A DNA stretch of 64,000 nucleotides from Jeotgalicoccus coquinae (GTDB lineage Bacteria; Bacillota; Bacilli; Staphylococcales; Salinicoccaceae), in contig NZ_JACHFF010000001.1 of the NCBI RefSeq assembly GCF_014207425.1, positions 952,124 through 1,016,123 on the forward strand, in the 5' to 3' direction. The position numbers were made by a program, and so were the translations under genes. Of the stretch, positions 25,679-34,559 are shown piece after piece. Within the stretch, counting starts at the first letter, position 1. Each line of letters starts with the position of its first letter. The notes beneath the pieces were generated by a model. That model had not been told where the DNA came from. It saw only the letters and a program-made list of their open reading frames with translations, and made no database searches.

Positions 25679-26932
25679 TTGGTCAGTCATATAAATACCG
25701 TGAGTAAAGCAATGGACCCGGTCCATCGTCATGCGAATACACTGAAAGATCCTCAAAAAATGCTTATTGGCGGCGGCATTATAGTCAGTTTAGTCTTATT
25801 TATGTATTTAGCCATCACCCAGTCGATCATGCAGCCGGTGCTTATGGTGATTGGCTTACTGCTCGGGTATACGTTATTTCATGCCCGCTTCGGTTTCACT
25901 TCCGCTTTCAGACGGCTGATGTCTGTCGGCAACGGTGAAGCAATACGGGCGCATATGGTCATGCTTGGTACAGCAACTCTATTATTCGCACCGATTTTAG
26001 CGCTCGGCATTTCATTTTTCGGTGCTGAAGTCACAGGTTATGTCTCACCAATCGGTGTCAGTCTGATTGTCGGTGCATTTATATTCGGTATCGGCATGCA
26101 GCTCGGTGGCGGTTGTGCATCCGGTACGCTGTATTCAATCGGCGCCGGCCGTTCTGTCATGTTCATCACTTTGATATTCTTCATCATCGGAACGACAATC
26201 GGTGCAGCACATTTACCATTCTGGACAGAAGACCTGCCTTCTCTCGGCACATTTTCACTCGCAACATCGACTAATCTCGGCTACGGCGGTGCTTTAGTCG
26301 TCTCGTTACTGACATTCGGCTTAATCGCCTATATAAGTAAAGTCGTTGAGAAAAAGAAAAACTCTCCTAAAGTTGCACAGCTGCCAAGTGCACGCAGCTG
26401 GAAAAGAATTTTCAGAGGATCCTGGCCGTTAATGGTGGCAGCAGTCGCACTTGCGGTCTTAAATGCCCTGACGCTGATGACGCGCGGTGAACCGTGGGGA
26501 ATTACTTCAGCATTTGCGCTGTGGGGATCTAAAGTTGCAGAATTCATCGGCTTTGATGTTGCCAGCTGGGGTTACTGGCAGGGAGAAGCGGCAACTGCTT
26601 TAAACGCATCAATATTTGCCGACTCTACGACTGTACTGAACTTCGGGGTCATCCTGGGTGCATTTATAGCATCAGCAGCAGGCGGTTTGTTTAAGTTCAC
26701 TAAAATCACCAAAGGTAATTTCATGGCTTCAGTCATCGGCGGTCTGTTAATGGGCTACGGTGCACGTCTTGCATTCGGCTGTAACATCGGTGCTTACTTT
26801 GGCGGCATTGCTTCATTCAGCCTGCACGGCTACATTTGGGGTATCGTGGCCATCGGCGGTACATTCCTTGCACTTTACTTAAGACCCCTGTTCGGGTTAT
26901 CCGTACCAAAATCGAATGACTCTGTATGTTAA
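25679..26932 (+). CDS. YeeE/YedE-family (TsuA-like) sulfur-compound transporter
   Basis: 417 aa, about ten to twelve membrane helices. The family includes the thiosulfate importer TsuA. Both halves carry the hallmark cysteine motif: GMQLGGGCASGTLYSIGAGR in the first and GARLAFGCNIGAYFGGIASF in the second; these cysteines relay thiosulfate by S-H-S contacts in the known structure. Starts at TTG 25679-25681 with AGGAG seven bases upstream. No TusA/TsuB-like or rhodanese partner gene lies next to it, so the imported compound is open. Confidence 0.9.
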   Translation: MVSHINTVSKAMDPVHRHANTLKDPQKMLIGGGIIVSLVLFMYLAITQSIMQPVLMVIGLLLGYTLFHARFGFTSAFRRLMSVGNGEAIRAHMVMLGTATLLFAPILALGISFFGAEVTGYVSPIGVSLIVGAFIFGIGMQLGGGCASGTLYSIGAGRSVMFITLIFFIIGTTIGAAHLPFWTEDLPSLGTFSLATSTNLGYGGALVVSLLTFGLIAYISKVVEKKKNSPKVAQLPSARSWKRIFRGSWPLMVAAVALAVLNALTLMTRGEPWGITSAFALWGSKVAEFIGFDVASWGYWQGEAATALNASIFADSTTVLNFGVILGAFIASAAGGLFKFTKITKGNFMASVIGGLLMGYGARLAFGCNIGAYFGGIASFSLHGYIWGIVAIGGTFLALYLRPLFGLSVPKSNDSVC

Positions 26933-26970
26933 TAAGAATAAATTGGGGTAAAAGTCTCATATAAAATCAA

Positions 26971-27016
26971 ATGACTCTACATTAAAGTTTATAACCTTAA
27001 TGTGGAGTCATTTTTA
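26971..27016 (+). terminator. Terminator of the sulfur transporter
   Basis: ATGACTCTACATTAA / TTAATGTGGAGTCAT (one mismatch) followed by TTTTT. Confidence 0.88.
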
Positions 27017-27097
27017 TGTCTTATCCGATTTAGGTGGTATTGAGCGGTAAAAAAATACACCTATGAATCATCATAAGTGTTAAAAAATATTCTATCT

Positions 27098-27466
27098 TCA
27101 ATACAGCCCTGTTCCCGACAGCCTGATCAGTCTGCCTGCGATGTATTTCCTGGCTTCGGTATCGTCTTCAAAACTTTTCTCATCAAATATATAGTTTCTT
27201 TCTCTGAAGAAGGTATGCCATCTGCCGTCTTCTTTATAATAGTGAAAGCCTTCTTTTAATGACTCTTTGCTTGTATCTTCGCTCTCAGGCAGACCGTTCT
27301 TCAGTATATAGTCATAGACATCCGCTTCACTCACTGTAAACACATCGGCATAGCTGTGATGCATCATGTTGTCGACACCGAGTGTCTGACAGGCATAGTC
27401 GTAAGCACGCCCCCTGCCGCCAAGGAGCACTTTAATCTGTTTTTCTTTGTCTGACAAATTCATCAT
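27098..27466 (-). CDS. Hypothetical protein (122 aa)
   Basis: Not recognised. A soluble protein with an N-terminal helix, LLGGRGRAYDYACQTLGV, then an acidic and aromatic second half (EGFHYYKEDGRWHTFFRERN). It overlaps the YdcF-like gene upstream by 4 bp (ATGA), so the two are translationally coupled and may act together. The second half could be a small enzyme-like or binding fold; nothing firmer can be said. Confidence 0.65.
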   Translation of the reverse strand: MMNLSDKEKQIKVLLGGRGRAYDYACQTLGVDNMMHHSYADVFTVSEADVYDYILKNGLPESEDTSKESLKEGFHYYKEDGRWHTFFRERNYIFDEKSFEDDTEARKYIAGRLIRLSGTGLY

Positions 27467-28044
27467 CCTTCATCCGGCTCATCTATAAAGTTATATAAGC
27501 CGAGTCTGTAGCCCCACAGTTTATAAAATTCACTGAACCAGGCTCTGTCCCAGTCTGCTCTGTCATTCCATGCCTGGCCGTCAGCACCCGGTGCTGCGAT
27601 ATATTTCAAATCGTACTGTCCGTCACTGACTCTGTCGTAAATCATTTTGGACCGCTTCAGATGATAATCGCTTGTCACAACCAGCGCACTGTCAAAGCCG
27701 TAGTCATCCATTATCTTCAGAGACTCAACCGCATTGGTATAGGTGCTCGTTGCCTTATGTTCTTCTATAATGGCGTCTTCAGCTATACCGAGTTCCAGGG
27801 CGAATTCTGTACTCTGCGGGTAAATGTCTGCACTTTCCGGTGTAATCATAACGTAATCCGCGTAGCCTGCGTGATACAGTTCGGCTACTTTTTGCATCCG
27901 TCCGGCATCATCCCCGCCGAGCATAATAATCACATCTGCTGATTCCGGTGTATCTATGTCACTATGGTTAAAACTGTCTATAACTGCTACAACAAGCAGC
28001 ATTAAAGCAATACAAAAAATAATGACTGCTATTCTTATTTTCAT
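27463..28044 (-). CDS. YdcF/SanA-like DUF218 protein
   Basis: 193 aa. One N-terminal membrane helix (residues 4-22), then the DUF218 fold outside the membrane: VIIMLGGDDAGRMQKVAELY, HKATSTYTNAVESLKIM and ALVVTSDYHLKRSKMIY, the last carrying the conserved SDYHxxRS motif. E. coli relatives (ElyC, SanA) influence envelope integrity. The ribosome-binding site is weak. Coupled to the 122-aa gene downstream. Confidence 0.87.
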   Translation of the reverse strand: MKIRIAVIIFCIALMLLVVAVIDSFNHSDIDTPESADVIIMLGGDDAGRMQKVAELYHAGYADYVMITPESADIYPQSTEFALELGIAEDAIIEEHKATSTYTNAVESLKIMDDYGFDSALVVTSDYHLKRSKMIYDRVSDGQYDLKYIAAPGADGQAWNDRADWDRAWFSEFYKLWGYRLGLYNFIDEPDEG

Positions 28045-28093
28045 GGTTTTCTCTGTGTTTTATAAATGATTATCATAGCACACAGGTTTTAAA

Positions 28094-29230
28094 TTGAAAG
28101 AAAAAACACATGAGAATCGGGTGAGTTATTTTAAAGTGGTTGGATTTATTTTTACTTTGTCATTGGGTACAGCTCTTTCTACATTTTTAATTACATTCTT
28201 TGTAACCTTGCTATTTAATAAGAGTATCGATATTTTAAGAGTTCATGTAGAAGATGAAATCAAAATAAATTATGATTTCGAAAAAATTAAAGACCAGTAT
28301 CCTCTAGAAGTTGTAAAATCGAGTTTTTACAAAGATAACGAGGACCACTTCTGGCCAATTATTATTTTATACAGTCATAACAGTGATAAGAAAATCACTA
28401 TAAAAGATTCTGCAGGAGTCTATCTTCTACCGTCTATTATATCTAACTACACGGATAAAATATTAACAGCTCATAAAGCTAGTCACTTTAAAAATAATAA
28501 GATGATACGCATGGATAAAATTGAAGTATCCGACAATGAAGTAAATATATTTACTTCGAGAACTACATACTTAAATACTTTAATTACGAATAGAGCGATA
28601 GACTATCATATTTCTCAAAGCCTCACAGTAAGAGATGTTTTAGAACCTGGTCCATATATTAATGATTTAAATGTTTCTACTCTTTCCAACCATATCGGTT
28701 TTAATATTTTAGTTTTTGATAAAGATAATAACATCGTACTTTCACAAAGTTCTAATAAAGTTTCCACTGCAAAAAGTAAATATAGCTTTGGGGTTTCTGG
28801 ATCATTAAAATCTATTTACTCTCTCAATAATCAAAATAAGTTATCAATAAAGGGTATTGAGCATGCTATTAAGATGGAGATAAAAGATGAATTAGGAATT
28901 GATAATTCATATGTAAGCTTTGATTTTAATGAGGACTTACTTTGTGTTTACCGAGAAGTATATGAAGGTGGAAAACCTCATTTTTTACTGAAGTGGAAAA
29001 TAAATTTTACTGGAGATGAGATTATAGAATTTTTCAATAACAATGATGGTTTAAAAAATCTAAGTAAAGACAGTCACTTATTAAAGATAATTAATCAATC
29101 TGAATTATATAATTCCAACATCAGTAAAAGCAGTATTGAGTTACCTGATGAGATTATAGATTTTGCATTTACAGTTACTGCTCCTATGAAAGTAGCAGTA
29201 GATATGTTGGATAAAGAAATTGTTGTTTAA
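28094..29230 (+). CDS. Membrane-anchored protein with degenerate Nudix-like domain
   Basis: 378 aa, A+T-rich compared with neighbours, which suggests transfer. One long hydrophobic segment near the N-terminus (about residues 12-45, VGFIFTLSLGTALSTFLITF). The C-terminal half (about 200-310) contains GIEHAIKMEIKDELGI, which keeps the xExxDExGx core of a Nudix box but lacks its leading Arg, followed by a strand-rich stretch and FLLKWKINFTGDEI. Membrane helix plus Nudix-like sensor is an arrangement seen in predicted nucleotide-signalling immune effectors; that role here is inference. Starts at TTG 28094-28096 with only a weak AGG upstream. It has its own terminator and no nucleotidyltransferase partner nearby. 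Confidence 0.7.
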   Translation: MKEKTHENRVSYFKVVGFIFTLSLGTALSTFLITFFVTLLFNKSIDILRVHVEDEIKINYDFEKIKDQYPLEVVKSSFYKDNEDHFWPIIILYSHNSDKKITIKDSAGVYLLPSIISNYTDKILTAHKASHFKNNKMIRMDKIEVSDNEVNIFTSRTTYLNTLITNRAIDYHISQSLTVRDVLEPGPYINDLNVSTLSNHIGFNILVFDKDNNIVLSQSSNKVSTAKSKYSFGVSGSLKSIYSLNNQNKLSIKGIEHAIKMEIKDELGIDNSYVSFDFNEDLLCVYREVYEGGKPHFLLKWKINFTGDEIIEFFNNNDGLKNLSKDSHLLKIINQSELYNSNISKSSIELPDEIIDFAFTVTAPMKVAVDMLDKEIVV

Positions 29231-29313
29231 GAAAACTTAAAAAAGACCATGACTCCTTTTCCTAAATAACAGAAAAGTAAACTTTACTTAAGGCGTTGCT
29301 AAATTACCATAAA

Positions 29314-29347
29314 AATACGATTTACAATACCACGTAAATCGTATTTG
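29314..29347 (+). terminator. Terminator after the Nudix-like gene
   Basis: AAATACGATTTAC / GTAAATCGTATTT, perfect 13-bp stem with an eight-base loop (29314-29347). Confidence 0.75.
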
Positions 29348-29521
29348 TCATTATCACTTAAATCAGTATATCTCTCGATAAATCATCCATTTTCCCACTC
29401 CATGTCCTCTCTCTTTCAATATACTCTGTCTCAGTATACCAAGAAGTGTTGTCACTTATTTGGAGAAAACTGTTGTGTCTAGTTTAGCATCTACATGAAT
29501 CTAGTTTAAAAGTTAAAATCC

Positions 29522-29620
29522 AGAAGAAATCATATACCCAGAAAGTCTTTGAACTATCAAACACCGTTGGAAGTATTTTTGAGTTACATAGATGATGGTC
29601 AATTATCTAGCTTATTTTGA
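29522..29620 (+). pseudogene. C-terminal remnant of an IS30-family transposase
   Basis: A 32-codon frame ending in TGA (29618-29620) reads RRNHIPRKSLNYQTPLEVFL then SYIDDGQLSSLF. The segment PRKSLNYQTPLEVF is the typical C-terminal signature of IS30-family transposases (compare NNRPRKxLxxKTPxEVF). Upstream the frame is broken by TAA and the rest of the element is not recognisable. It marks an old insertion next to the Nudix-like gene. Confidence 0.75.
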
Positions 29621-29631
29621 CAAACGGAATA

Positions 29632-29668
29632 TAAAAAAAGCAACCCTAATGAAAATTCATTAAAATTG
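29632..29668 (-). terminator. Terminator of the LCP gene
   Basis: Imperfect stem around GCAATTTTAATGA / TCATTAGGGTTGC followed on the minus strand by TTTTTTT (A-run at 29633-29639). Confidence 0.75.
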
Positions 29669-29678
29669 CCTGCTTGAC

Positions 29679-30683
29679 TTATTCTGCTGTTTTTTCCGCT
29701 TCACTCTCATTTGTGTCTTTGCCGCTGCTGTTTAAAAATTCTTTTAAAGCTGCATTATTCGCTTCAAAGTCCATATCAATCACATTCCCTGTATGACTCG
29801 TATCCATAAACTGATACGTATTCTCCAGCGGCAGTGTCATCGTTGCGATATCTTTATCTCCTCTGATCATAAAACTCATAATCATACGGTACATTTCTTT
29901 ATTCGACATTGAAGTATCCACATATCCCATACCAGTACCTATAATCTTAGGCATCTTCACAATACCACCGATACTGATAACTTCATCCTGTATTGCTGAA
30001 AGCACTTGCTGCTGACGGCGGACACGGCCGAAGTCACCTTCTTCATCATTACGGAAACGTGCATAAGCTAATAGGTCTTTGCCATTTAACTGCTGAACGC
30101 CCTGTTTCAATTCCGTATCGATTTTCTCTGACATATCTTTTTCCACATCTATCGTAATACCGTCCGGATTGATAACATTCACTGTTTCCATAAATGCATC
30201 GTAATCCACTGTGACATACTCTTCTATATTAATATCAAAATTATGCGCCATGACTTCACGCAGCAGTTCTACCCCGCCAAGTGAATAGACCGCATTAATT
30301 TTATAACTCTGATAACCAGGTATCTCTACGTAAATATCTCGCATGACCGATACCAGTTTCATTTCTTTCTGCATATAATCATACTGACCAATCATAATGA
30401 CATCCGTACGCTCTGCGCCTTCGTCCATCCGGTCTTTACCAATAATCATCATCGTCTTCTTACCATCATGATTGTCTACAGGATTAAACTCCTCACCTGT
30501 CGTTTCTACACCATTTTCAGCTGCGATATTTAAACCCGATCTGTAGCTTAAAATTATATATAGTATTAAAATGCTTATAAATGCAATGATTCCTAAAACT
30601 ATAAATCCTCTTTTTCTTACCCGTGTTTTCTTAACGGTATGATACTCTTCTTTATCTGTCCGTCTCATCGTCTTTTTGTCCAT
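29679..30683 (-). CDS. LytR-CpsA-Psr (LCP) family cell-wall ligase
   Basis: 334 aa. One membrane helix near the N-terminus (about residues 26-47) after a basic cytosolic tail, then the extracellular LCP domain. LCP enzymes move teichoic acids or capsule polymers from their lipid carrier to peptidoglycan. Conserved signatures: MMIIGKDRMDEGAERTDVIM, LVSVMRDIYVEIPGYQSYKI, and LLAYARFRNDEEGDFGRVRR with the polyprenyl-phosphate-binding arginines. AGGGG precedes the ATG. Monocistronic. Confidence 0.95.
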   Translation of the reverse strand: MDKKTMRRTDKEEYHTVKKTRVRKRGFIVLGIIAFISILILYIILSYRSGLNIAAENGVETTGEEFNPVDNHDGKKTMMIIGKDRMDEGAERTDVIMIGQYDYMQKEMKLVSVMRDIYVEIPGYQSYKINAVYSLGGVELLREVMAHNFDINIEEYVTVDYDAFMETVNVINPDGITIDVEKDMSEKIDTELKQGVQQLNGKDLLAYARFRNDEEGDFGRVRRQQQVLSAIQDEVISIGGIVKMPKIIGTGMGYVDTSMSNKEMYRMIMSFMIRGDKDIATMTLPLENTYQFMDTSHTGNVIDMDFEANNAALKEFLNSSGKDTNESEAEKTAE

Positions 30684-30870
30684 TGCAATGCCCCTAAACT
30701 TTTCTTAAGAACTCATTGTACGCCTTCTCAATTTTTTTATAAAGTCAAAACCTATTTATAGTAGATAGAAGGTATTCGATTCACATTTAATGTAATATTC
30801 TTTACCGTTAAGTTTGTTTTAAAGACCCTGTTATTGATATATTGAAAGTATCAGTTAGGAGATGTTAAAC

Positions 30871-31095
30871 ATGGCTAACCTTGAAAAGAAAGAACAGAAA
30901 CGCATCAATGCACACGAAAAGAATATAGAAAACTCTAAAGAAAAAATTTGGAAGTACGAACAGAAAATGAGCAAACCGGAGTTAAGTGAAGAGAAGAAAG
31001 AAAAACTGCAGCAGAAAATTAATCAGGAACTGCTTTATATTGAAACAGAAGAAAATATTATTGAGAACCCGGATTTTATCAAACAGACAGAATAA
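30871..31095 (+). CDS. Small charged coiled-coil protein (74 aa)
   Basis: Not recognised. Almost entirely Lys/Glu-rich helix (EKKEQKRINAHEKNIENSKE onward), soluble. The start ATG 30871 has AGGAG nine bases upstream; the ATG three codons earlier is too close to it. Its leader sequence TCAGTTAGGAG is the same as that before the DUF1002 gene downstream. Confidence 0.7.
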   Translation: MANLEKKEQKRINAHEKNIENSKEKIWKYEQKMSKPELSEEKKEKLQQKINQELLYIETEENIIENPDFIKQTE

Positions 31096-31249
31096 ATAAA
31101 AACCAAAGTCATTCTGCACGGAGTGACTCTCATTTATATATACAGATATTTATATGTATCTTTCATCATCCTTTAATAAATATTATATAAAATAGAGATA
31201 ATACTATATCTGTAGTATTCTAAGAAAAAATCAGTTAGGAGTTAAAATT

Positions 31250-32212
31250 ATGATTAGAAAAATACTTGCAATCGCATTAGTCGCTGCAATGATTCCATTC
31301 GGCGCCCAAAATGCCAACGCAGCAAGTGAATGGGATAATGCAGTGACCGTCTACGGTGCAGCATTGGAACAGGATTCAAATTTACAAAATGAAACAGCAA
31401 ACTTACTCGGTGTTGAAGATACCGACATCGTCGATTACGTTTACTCAGAAGACGTTAACCAATACATCAACAAGAGTTATGACAACAGGGTGCTGAAATC
31501 AAGTATCCGTATTATCCAGACTCCTGAAGGCAGCGGATTAAATATTGATATTAATGAAGATATGGGACAGATACTGTTAATCTCTGAAGAAACATACCAG
31601 AACGCATTACTCACTTCAGGTATTACAGACGCTGACGTCACAATCGCAGCAGCCCAGGATGTTACAGGTGAAAGTGCATTAGCCGGTGTATACAAAGCAT
31701 TTGAAGCTCAAGGCGAAGCAATTGACCCTGCAAAAACACAAAACGCACAGGATGAACTAGAAACAATCACAGATATTTCTGAAGAAAACTCTAACGTCGA
31801 AGGTTTCTCACAAGTTCAATTAAACAAAGTCATCACTGAAGTTAAAGTTGAAATTGTAAATAACTTTAACGGTGATGTCACTGAAGAACAGGTCCGTACT
31901 ATTGTTGATGAGAAATTAGCCGAGAATGGTCTCGACGGCATGCTCAGCCAGCAGCAGATCGACCGTATCATCGTCATTATTATGAACATTAAAGATTCTG
32001 GCCTTTTTACAGGTGAAGAAGCAGACAGACTGGTGGACAGTTCAAAAGATCTGCTTGACAGAATCACATCAAGCGACAGCTTCCAGGATGCTAAAGACAA
32101 AGCAACAGAACTCGGAAACGACATTGTTAACTCGGAAGAAGCAAGTTCATTTATGGACTCACTCAGAAGCTTCTGGGACAGAATCGTAGAATTCTTTAAA
32201 GGATTGTTTTAA
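31250..32212 (+). CDS. Secreted DUF1002 protein (YpuA-like)
   Basis: 320 aa. An N-terminal signal peptide ends at the AxA site QNANA-ASEW (after about residue 24), so the protein is secreted. The body (VYGAALEQDSNLQNETANLLG, later AAAQDVTGESALAGVYKAFE) matches the DUF1002 family, represented by B. subtilis YpuA, function unknown but linked to the cell envelope. TTAGGAG is eight bases before the ATG. Followed by a strong terminator. Confidence 0.88.
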   Translation: MIRKILAIALVAAMIPFGAQNANAASEWDNAVTVYGAALEQDSNLQNETANLLGVEDTDIVDYVYSEDVNQYINKSYDNRVLKSSIRIIQTPEGSGLNIDINEDMGQILLISEETYQNALLTSGITDADVTIAAAQDVTGESALAGVYKAFEAQGEAIDPAKTQNAQDELETITDISEENSNVEGFSQVQLNKVITEVKVEIVNNFNGDVTEEQVRTIVDEKLAENGLDGMLSQQQIDRIIVIIMNIKDSGLFTGEEADRLVDSSKDLLDRITSSDSFQDAKDKATELGNDIVNSEEASSFMDSLRSFWDRIVEFFKGLF

Positions 32213-32221
32213 AGCAAACAG

Positions 32222-32255
32222 GCCGGAATCTTTTCATAAAGATTCCGGCTTCTAT
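32222..32255 (+). terminator. Terminator of the DUF1002 gene
   Basis: GCCGGAATCTTT / AAAGATTCCGGC with a four-base loop, then TTCTATAT; lies between convergent genes. Confidence 0.85.
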
Positions 32256-32258
32256 ATA

Positions 32259-32588
32259 TTATATACTCAATATCGCTTTAATTCTTTCAATCACTTTAGT
32301 TTTACATGACTGCTGCAATTTGTCTTCTAATTTATAAGAACGGCTCCCAAGGTCCAAAGCTCTCATTTGAGAACAATCCACCACACCATGAACATTATTG
32401 TCCATTGTTTCAATGATAACATCTGTTGGATACCGTTTTTCTCTACTCGTTACAGGTAATACCCAGACAATATTAACTTTATTATTGAAGTCAGTATCAC
32501 TTACAACTACACAGAGCCTGTATTTCCCTTGTTCGTTTCCTTTAACCGGATTTAAATCAACCTTTAAAACATCATATTGATTTACCAT
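32259..32588 (-). CDS. MazF/PemK-family mRNA interferase toxin
   Basis: 109 aa. Ribonuclease toxin of the PemK/MazF fold: YDVLKVDLNPVKGNEQGKYR carries the family start with its conserved Arg, followed by LPVTSREKRYPTDV and VVDCSQMRALD with the catalytic-type Ser/Thr. When free of antitoxin it cuts mRNA and stops growth. It overlaps the antitoxin gene by 7 bp, so both are made from one message. This is a different locus from the sigB-linked mazEF of staphylococci. Confidence 0.92.
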   Translation of the reverse strand: MVNQYDVLKVDLNPVKGNEQGKYRLCVVVSDTDFNNKVNIVWVLPVTSREKRYPTDVIIETMDNNVHGVVDCSQMRALDLGSRSYKLEDKLQQSCKTKVIERIKAILSI

Positions 32589-32836
32589 ATTTCTCTGCCC
32601 TGTTCTTCCCCCCAGTCTGTCTCTTCAAGATTGTGATAAGAATGTCCATTCTTAAAAAACTCATGCCATTCTTCTTCAAAATTTTTCTCTTCTTTTTTTG
32701 TCAAAATCATTTCATCATTTCTTTTTTCGATGTTTAATCTGTCACCGATTTTTAAGCCCATTTTTTCCATCGTTTTTTTCTTAATTGATATAGCCTGGCT
32801 GTTGCCGCTTTTAAAAATCTTCAGTTCAGTGTTCAT
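32582..32836 (-). CDS. MazE/AbrB-type antitoxin
   Basis: 84 aa. The N-terminal half is a swapped-hairpin AbrB/SpoVT domain (LKIFKSGNSQAISIKKKTME, then KIGDRLNIEKRND) that binds DNA; the acidic C-terminal half (EEEWHEFFKNGHSYHNLEET) should cover the toxin. GAGGTG precedes the ATG. First gene of the pair and its likely autorepressor. Confidence 0.9.
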   Translation of the reverse strand: MNTELKIFKSGNSQAISIKKKTMEKMGLKIGDRLNIEKRNDEMILTKKEEKNFEEEWHEFFKNGHSYHNLEETDWGEEQGREIW

Positions 32837-32858
32837 ATTAAATCACCTCATATATCAA

Positions 32859-32887
32859 ATATATATATGTACTTACATTTTGTCTAT
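32859..32887 (-). promoter_or_regulatory. Promoter of the MazEF-type pair
   Basis: Minus strand: TAGACA, 17-bp spacer, TATATT, inside an A/T-rich stretch with overlapping ATATAT palindromes that may be the antitoxin operator. Coordinates approximate. Confidence 0.55.
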
Positions 32888-32910
32888 ACATAAAGTTTTT
32901 AGTTTTGTAT

Positions 32911-32966
32911 GAAAAAGCTCCCTCTAAACCAGCTTATTTTCTAAGCTGTTGCTTTAGGGGAGCCTA
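32911..32966 (-). terminator. Terminator of the MFS/small membrane protein operon
   Basis: Long imperfect hairpin: GGCTCCCCTAAA pairs with TTTAGAGGGAGC and an inner stem CAGCTTA / TAAGCTG; followed on the minus strand by TTTTT. Confidence 0.8.
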
Positions 32967-32996
32967 TCAAACAATATGACAATCTCTTTATATGAA

Positions 32997-33191
32997 TTAT
33001 TCTCTTTTACTCGATTCATAAGGCACATCTTCTTTGCTGTTCTTAAGCATCTTCACTCCAACATACAAAAGGATTACCGCAGCAATGAGATTCACTATAG
33101 CCAGAAACATATTTGAAGGTAAATGCGTAAATCCATTAATCAGAGATGAGATCCCCAAAATAATTAAAACGATATTAAATATCTTTGCCAT
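32997..33191 (-). CDS. Small membrane protein (64 aa)
   Basis: Two hydrophobic helices (about residues 3-22 and 28-50) and a charged tail. Not recognised. The ATG at 33189-33191 sits five bases after GGAGG, so the longer frame starting at 33233 inside the transporter gene is rejected. It follows the MFS gene within about 30 bp and likely shares its message. Confidence 0.65.
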   Translation of the reverse strand: MAKIFNIVLIILGISSLINGFTHLPSNMFLAIVNLIAAVILLYVGVKMLKNSKEDVPYESSKRE

Positions 33192-33217
33192 CATATCCTC
33201 CTTTACTGCCGTCTTTC

Positions 33218-34465
33218 TTATGGGTTTCTCCACAATATTTTGTTTTTACTTTTAAGATCAAACACTTTCCGGTATCTGTAAGATATAAATGCTGCAAGCA
33301 CTACTGCGATTACTGCAATAACAATCTCGAACATAAAGACATACGATACACCGATATGACGGTTAATCAGTCCCGTTAAGTAAGGCAGTGTAATAAATGC
33401 GATACTCGATGACAGTGTCACAAACGCTGTACTTGTCCCCTTCTTCTCCGGGAAGAAGTGTGCCATTAACGTCACTGCCAGCTGGAACAGTCCTGACGTT
33501 GCCATACCGAGAATGAGCGCAAGCACAACCAGTATTGCATAACTCTCTACGAACAATAATGATACCAATGCAATAATTGCCACCATCGGATAGATAATCA
33601 ATGCCGTAATCGGTCTGAATAATTTATCCAGCAGTGTCGCTAAAATGATTACAGTTACGAATCCACCGAAGCTGTAAATACTTAGCAGGTTAATTGCCTG
33701 AGCTTCCGAAAGTCCAATCACTTCCTGTGCAAATGTCGCCATCCACGTTTGGATAATAAGGAACAATCCTACTGACGTAAAGCCAATTGCGATAACTGTA
33801 ATTCCCTCACGCATAAACTTCGGCTTCTCTTTGAAGATCAATGCAGCTTTAACCGGCTTAGCATTCCTCTCTTTCTCTTCTTTTGTCTGCGGTACTTCCT
33901 CAAGCACATTCGCTTCCGGGAATTTCAAAGTAAATAAGTGTATTGCGTTGAATAAGAATATTGCTGCCATTATAAAAAACGTGTAGCCGTAGAACATATC
34001 ACGTGCCATAAAGAACGTAATCATTAACGGCAGAATTGTTGAACCGACAGACATAAATGCTTTAACGAGCACCGTTGCTGAACTCGAACGTTTTCTGAAC
34101 ACTTCAATCAGTGCCGGATACGAACTCGTATCGAGAATAGAATTCCCCATTCCTGCCAGCAGTGCAAACATAAATGCAACTGTATATGTCGGCGCGAATG
34201 GTATGGCCACAAGAAACACCACGTACAGGAAACATGCTGTAATCAGCATTGGTCTTCTTCCAAGATTATCTGATAACTTACCTGCAAAAGATAAGGCAAT
34301 CAGCTTACCGATACCGATAGCCGATATTAAAGCCGAGATTGCTGCTGCATCTGTGTTGAGCTGTTCAGTCAGAAAGCCCATATGTAATGCGATAATTAAG
34401 TTGATCATGCCGAGCAGTATGTAATTAATGTAAATACTTGAGCCGATACGCAGTTGATTGGACAT
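33218..34465 (-). CDS. Major facilitator superfamily transporter
   Basis: 415 aa with twelve predicted helices in two halves. The loop 2-3 MFS signature GKLSDNLGRRPML is present (about residues 61-73), and the central cytosolic loop is basic and acidic (EEVPQTKEEKERNAKPVKAA, about 187-206). Substrate unknown; overall type is a drug/metabolite antiporter. AAGAAGG precedes the ATG. Confidence 0.9.
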   Translation of the reverse strand: MSNQLRIGSSIYINYILLGMINLIIALHMGFLTEQLNTDAAAISALISAIGIGKLIALSFAGKLSDNLGRRPMLITACFLYVVFLVAIPFAPTYTVAFMFALLAGMGNSILDTSSYPALIEVFRKRSSSATVLVKAFMSVGSTILPLMITFFMARDMFYGYTFFIMAAIFLFNAIHLFTLKFPEANVLEEVPQTKEEKERNAKPVKAALIFKEKPKFMREGITVIAIGFTSVGLFLIIQTWMATFAQEVIGLSEAQAINLLSIYSFGGFVTVIILATLLDKLFRPITALIIYPMVAIIALVSLLFVESYAILVVLALILGMATSGLFQLAVTLMAHFFPEKKGTSTAFVTLSSSIAFITLPYLTGLINRHIGVSYVFMFEIVIAVIAVVLAAFISYRYRKVFDLKSKNKILWRNP

Positions 34466-34559
34466 ATAATAACCTTCTTCTTTTTATGTATCACAGAAGT
34501 ATATCAAAAATTCAGAAAAATAACACAGGTAAGAAATAATCTCCCTGTGTTACCTGGAT

